Translations under genes and position numbers: made by a program | Source of the DNA: Saxidomus purpurata | Lineage: Eukaryota; Mollusca; Bivalvia; Venerida; Veneridae | Length of the DNA stretch: 64,000 nt | NCBI GenBank assembly: GCA_022818135.1 | Contig: JAFMSR010000018.1 | Location: forward strand, 20,016,595 to 20,080,594 | Direction: 5' to 3' | Notes under the pieces: generated by a model | The model's input: only the letters and a program-made list of their open reading frames with translations | What the model was told of the DNA's origin: nothing | The model's database searches: none | In this document: positions 60,191 to 64,000 of the stretch, piece by piece | Layout of the letters: each line of letters begins with the position of its first letter | Numbering within the stretch: position 1 is the stretch's first letter

Positions 60191-60440
60191 ATGTATGTAT
60201 GTATGTATGTATGTATGTATGTATGTATGTATGTATGTATGTATGTATGTATGTATGTATGTATGTATGTATGTATGTATGTATGTATGTATGTATGTAT
60301 GTATGTATGTATGTATGTATGTATGTATGTATGTATGTATGTATGTATGTATGTATGTATGTATGTATGTATGTATGTATGTATGTATGTATGTATGTTT
60401 GTATGTTTGTTTGTTTGTTTGTTTGTTTGTTGTTTGTTTG
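60191..60440. repeat. (ATGT)n then (TTTG)n microsatellite
   Basis: About 52 ATGT units in a row, then a degenerate stretch running into TTTG units. Because 4 and 3 are coprime, all frames stay open and give artefactual Met-Tyr-Val-Cys or His-Thr-Tyr-Ile repeats on either strand. These are not genes. Confidence 0.98.
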
Positions 60441-60540
60441 GATATTGCTGCAATTGGAACGTGTTTTGAGGAACCTGGAACATGAACAATGGATACAGTT
60501 TCAGTTCAACAGAATTTTCATTAACGATATATACATATGA

Positions 60541-62344
60541 TGTTCACACATACGATGTTCACACATTACGTAAATATCGCATCAAAAAATTTAAGTGATT
60601 TGAAAGCTGACATTATCATCAATTATTATAACCTTGATTCGACATTTGGTCCAAAAACCATAAATTGTAATACATGTGAAAATTAATTTAAAATCCGTTT
60701 CCTATGTCGCATAAGGTTACAATATTATTGAATGAAATGCCCTCCCTGTTTCCAGCGGAAATAATTAAAACATAGTAATATTTTTAAAACTGTACTTCGA
60801 AAGATATTCAGAATAGTTGAAACCACTTATGTTCACTACTTCGGCCTTCGTTTGACCTTCTTCATGGATACTGCTCAACGACAAGTTCTTATATTTTTTC
60901 TTATGTAACGGACTCTCAATGTATCACACTTACGACAAACGTCTAGACGATTGATCCGTGATTACAACTGTCAATTCTGCCGTGAGAAATATTTACAGCT
61001 CACGAGTATCTTCTGCAAATGCGTTCGAAACAAAAACTCGATTTACTATACATAACAATTCTTTCTTTTACATTCTACGTTCTTCAATATAGCTTAGTGT
61101 GACCACACATTCAATTTACATTTTAAAACATTATATTGTCGAAGAACTTTCGAACGCTTTCCTTTAGATCAAACGTTATTGGCTCTGATGTGTATTTTTT
61201 GCATTCCCGTATTTCCTGGATCAAATGAAAACAGGCATAAAACATGTTAAATCATACTGGGGATCAATAGAAATCCAGATAAAATATTTTTATACATATA
61301 TAGTATTACTAGATGCATTATAGGTAAATTCCTAATAATGAAGTATTTTACACAGTATGTATGCTAAAACAATGAGTAGACCTTACACATGAATTATGAT
61401 GCTTTCTTTAGTGAAAGTATGCAAAATATTAACTGTGATATTTTTTCCTGATCTCAGTATCTTCATGTGATAAGTTGATTATTCTAATATTTATTGTAGA
61501 TTGAATTTGTAGCTGATAATATATGAATCGTGATAAGTCTCTTGTAATTCTATTTAAGAATGGCCATTTACTATTATAGTATGTATTTATGCATGTGTTT
61601 GATTATTATATTAATATGTAAATGGATGAGACAGAAATAAAATACAATATATTTATATTTCGAAACCGTTTATGCGTAAAATAATTGTTAAATGTCACAT
61701 TTGAGAAACAAAAGAATAACACACTTTTAGAAAACATTTGATTCCTGTCACGCACGAGACGTCATATCGTAAAGTTTAGTCTAGCTTTTTCGTTTAATAT
61801 TTACAACCTTGGACAATTATGCCAGAAATAAAATGAAACAGCATATTATCAAGTTATTAAAAGGCAACACTTTGCTCGCGTAAATAAAACTCTTAAAGGT
61901 TTCTTTTATATTTTCACGTTCAAGCGAGGCATTTAGAACCGTCTAGAACATTTGATTTAGCGCCAAACACTTAGGAAAAGAAAAATGCGTACTTATTTTG
62001 CAATTTAATGACTTAATACTGTACTATCAACTTGTCTGAAATATATAATAAATTTCAAACTGCAAATGGTAATTGAAATAGAGGAATACGGGGAAACCAC
62101 ATCGTCTAGAACATGATTGTATCTGAATGTAACTTAACAGCGATAAAATAAGCGACACGTTGAGTGCTGTCTTATCTCGGTTTTGTGAAACATAATCCGT
62201 CTTTTAAAGCACATATTATGTTACATCAAATAAGGAATATTGTTAAATGCAGCATATAATTAATGTTTTACCTTAAGTCCATTCTATTTTATTGATTAAA
62301 TACATGTATATTATCTTGCGACAGAAAATAGTTTCAATATGGAA
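60541..62344. other. AT-rich DNA, no gene seen
   Basis: A small direct repeat (GATGTTCACACAT twice near 60539-60567) is the only structure noted. No frame above 60 codons is present. Confidence 0.4.
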
Positions 62345-62925
62345 CTACATTGTAGTTTTTGTTTTTCGGCGCAGCATTTGCCCGCAAGTTCGTAACCTTT
62401 CAACCACCAATGAAATGACGAGTAGAATGTTGATTTTATATAAAAAGAATTAAATGAGAAATTTACGCTGTAAAGCACCTTCTAATTGGATAATACAGGG
62501 TGCATAGAATAACCGAAAACAACCGAAAAAGGCCTAATATGGGGTGTTTAAAATAACCGAAAACAACCAAAAAAAAGGCCAAATAAGACTGAAAAAGAAT
62601 GAAAAGGGACCAAAACAGTTTACATGTATGCATAATGTAAAGGTTTTTTTTTTCAATAGGTAATGTATAATTTATAATAAGTTTCAAATAAATGAGTTAA
62701 TTTGTAAATAATCAATCACAACTAGCGATATAATATTATAATTAGAAAAACAAGCTGTTTTCGGTGGGCAGTATTTGTTTTTCGATCTTTTTTTTTGGTC
62801 ATTTTACTTGTTGTAAAATGCGAAAATTTCTTCATTTATCCACAGACCTTTATATTGAGAATGAGAATAGACAATAAAATACTCTTGCGTTTTCGGTTTT
62901 TCTTGAATGGGTCAATAATTAAGAG
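62345..62925 (+). repeat. Dispersed repeat, right-edge copy, interrupted
   Basis: Bases 62345-62500 and 62850-62925 match 250-470. The ~350 bp between them are absent from the left-edge copy and contain two 44-bp tandem units starting AATAACCGAAAACAACC (62508 and 62552). The shared sequence stops near 62925, close to the inferred 5' end of the retrotransposon that follows. Confidence 0.65.
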
Positions 62926-64000
62926 TTAGAGTAAGAGTTACGTCCCTTGAAATGGCGGTCGTTTTTAAAAAAGCAGAGCGGAAAAATAAATAAAACTTGG
63001 AATTTGTGGTGTTAAACAGAGATAAAAGTGACCTTATTTTTGATGGAGTATATAGTGAACAGTTTTGTACATGTATGATTTGAGAATTACTGGATTTAAA
63101 TGGGTAGAAAGCGATTTTATGAGACAATAACGCCTCCGGAAAAAACATCGGAAAATCAAACAAAGAAAACTAAAAGTAAAACTCGTTCAAGTATGGCTAG
63201 CAATAATAATTCGAATGGTCATAGTGAGAAATTAACTATGCAAAATGATCAAAATAGTCAAGGATATAGTCAACAGATGTTGCAAACACCAGGTAACGGA
63301 AATTACATAATGCCTCCAGTTTTTCAAATACCACAGTATATGATGAACTCTGGATCACCTGTTTTAAATCAGTCGCCGAGTGCTAGCATGGGAGCTATGG
63401 GAAACACACCGATCAGTACTGACGTGTTACAAAATGTAATGTCGAAACTACAGAGCATCGAGTCCAAGCTGGGGAAATTAGACCTCATTCAGGTGTCAGT
63501 CCAAGAGCTGACAGGTAGACTCAATTCGATGGACAAGAAAATAGGTGATATTGAAGTAAGTCAGAAATTTATCAGTGCACAATATGATGATTTATCAAAA
63601 GCCACTGGAAAGACCACATCGATAATTGATCAATTGCAGTTAAAAGTTCAAGCTTTAGGTGACGAAAATTCAAAGATACGAGCTGAGAAAGAGCAGGTCA
63701 AAGAGGATGTGATCGATTTGAAATGTCGCTCTATGCGAGATAATCTGATGTTCTATGGTCTCTCTGAGGGTCCATCTCTTGGTATCTTGTCACAGACACC
63801 TCATGATCATACTACAGGAGCTCAAGGTCAGTGGCCCCAGAGCAATACTAACAGTTCTAGTGATAGTCAGCCTTCCGAAAATCCGTCCATGAGTGAAACT
63901 TTACATGGTGCCCATAATGTACTTTACTCTGATGTGTGTCAAAAGGAACCAATCTTCGATAATGATGATTGTGAAGAAAAAGTGCATTACTTTTGCTCCA
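62926..64000 (+). mobile_element. L1-like non-LTR retrotransposon, 5' part
   Basis: The left limit is set where homology between the two edge repeats stops (about 62925). About 175 bp of 5' untranslated sequence, starting near CGTCCCTTGAAATGGCGGTC, precede an open ORF1. The element runs off the window, so its reverse transcriptase, 3' end and target-site duplication are not visible. Confidence 0.65.
63100..64000 (+). CDS. L1-like ORF1 protein, partial at 3' side
   Basis: The frame is open from ATG at 63100 to the window end (300 codons). ORF1 proteins of L1-type elements are RNA-binding chaperones that coat the element's RNA. Visible layout: a basic N-terminus (MGRKRFYE, then KKTKSKTR at 22-29), a Ser/Asn/Gln-rich linker (to about 105), a heptad-like coiled coil (about 108-207, with KLQSIESKLGKLDLIQVSVQ), then CRSMRDNLMFYGLSEG (209-224). 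The RDNL-x-FYG motif is the start of the RRM-like domain typical of this family. An unusual ~65-residue Ser/Gln-rich stretch (about 225-285) separates it from NDDCEEKVHYF (288-298), which normally follows closely in such proteins. No stop or frameshift was seen. The ATG at 63100 is the first in frame, preceded by TAA nearby. Confidence 0.8.
   Translation, partial: MGRKRFYETITPPEKTSENQTKKTKSKTRSSMASNNNSNGHSEKLTMQNDQNSQGYSQQMLQTPGNGNYIMPPVFQIPQYMMNSGSPVLNQSPSASMGAMGNTPISTDVLQNVMSKLQSIESKLGKLDLIQVSVQELTGRLNSMDKKIGDIEVSQKFISAQYDDLSKATGKTTSIIDQLQLKVQALGDENSKIRAEKEQVKEDVIDLKCRSMRDNLMFYGLSEGPSLGILSQTPHDHTTGAQGQWPQSNTNSSSDSQPSENPSMSETLHGAHNVLYSDVCQKEPIFDNDDCEEKVHYFCS

Noticed and set aside
60157..60540. 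Cysteine-rich Met-Tyr-Val-Cys repeat protein, and His-Thr-Tyr-Ile protein on the other strand
   Set aside because: All frames are open only because the ATGT microsatellite contains no stop; there is no gene.

Overview
The window looks like intergenic or intronic DNA from an animal nuclear genome, most likely a marine bivalve mollusc. It is about two-thirds A+T, almost all frames are closed within 100 codons, there are no operons, and it is dense in short terminal-inverted-repeat (TIR) elements, tRNA-derived SINE fragments, microsatellites and foldback DNA. The bivalve guess rests on repeats that I recall as common in clam genomes (for example the element with the AGGGCCATGATGGCCCT palindrome near 44.3 kb); it is not proven here.

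Left part (1-17 kb): mostly unique AT-rich DNA with scattered MITE-like elements, a 198-codon minus-strand open frame (4.7-5.3 kb), one convincing first exon of a THAP-domain gene on the minus strand (11.3-11.6 kb) behind a promoter-like patch, and a short exon-like frame near 13.7-13.9 kb.

Middle and right (17-60 kb): the main structural result is an old tandem duplication of about 20 kb. Blocks occur in the same order in unit I (about 17.07-37.77 kb) and unit II (about 40.79-60.2 kb). Each unit also seems to hold a second, smaller duplication (about 6 kb), so some blocks are present three or four times. The copies are diverged and each has collected its own insertions: a TIR element with a perfect 36-bp palindrome, paired 0.45-kb MITEs, a 3-kb composite element at the unit boundary carrying a nested 1.5-kb TIR element with a possible gene, a CGTACG-rich island, and in unit II two very large foldback structures (52.3-53.3 and 53.4-54.6 kb). 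I could not identify a gene inside the duplicated unit.

Right edge (62.3-64 kb): a repeat that also occurs at the left end of the window is followed by the 5' end of an L1-like non-LTR retrotransposon whose ORF1 is open to the end of the window.

There are few genes here and no pathway can be reconstructed. All homologies between blocks were judged by eye; no identity percentages were computed.
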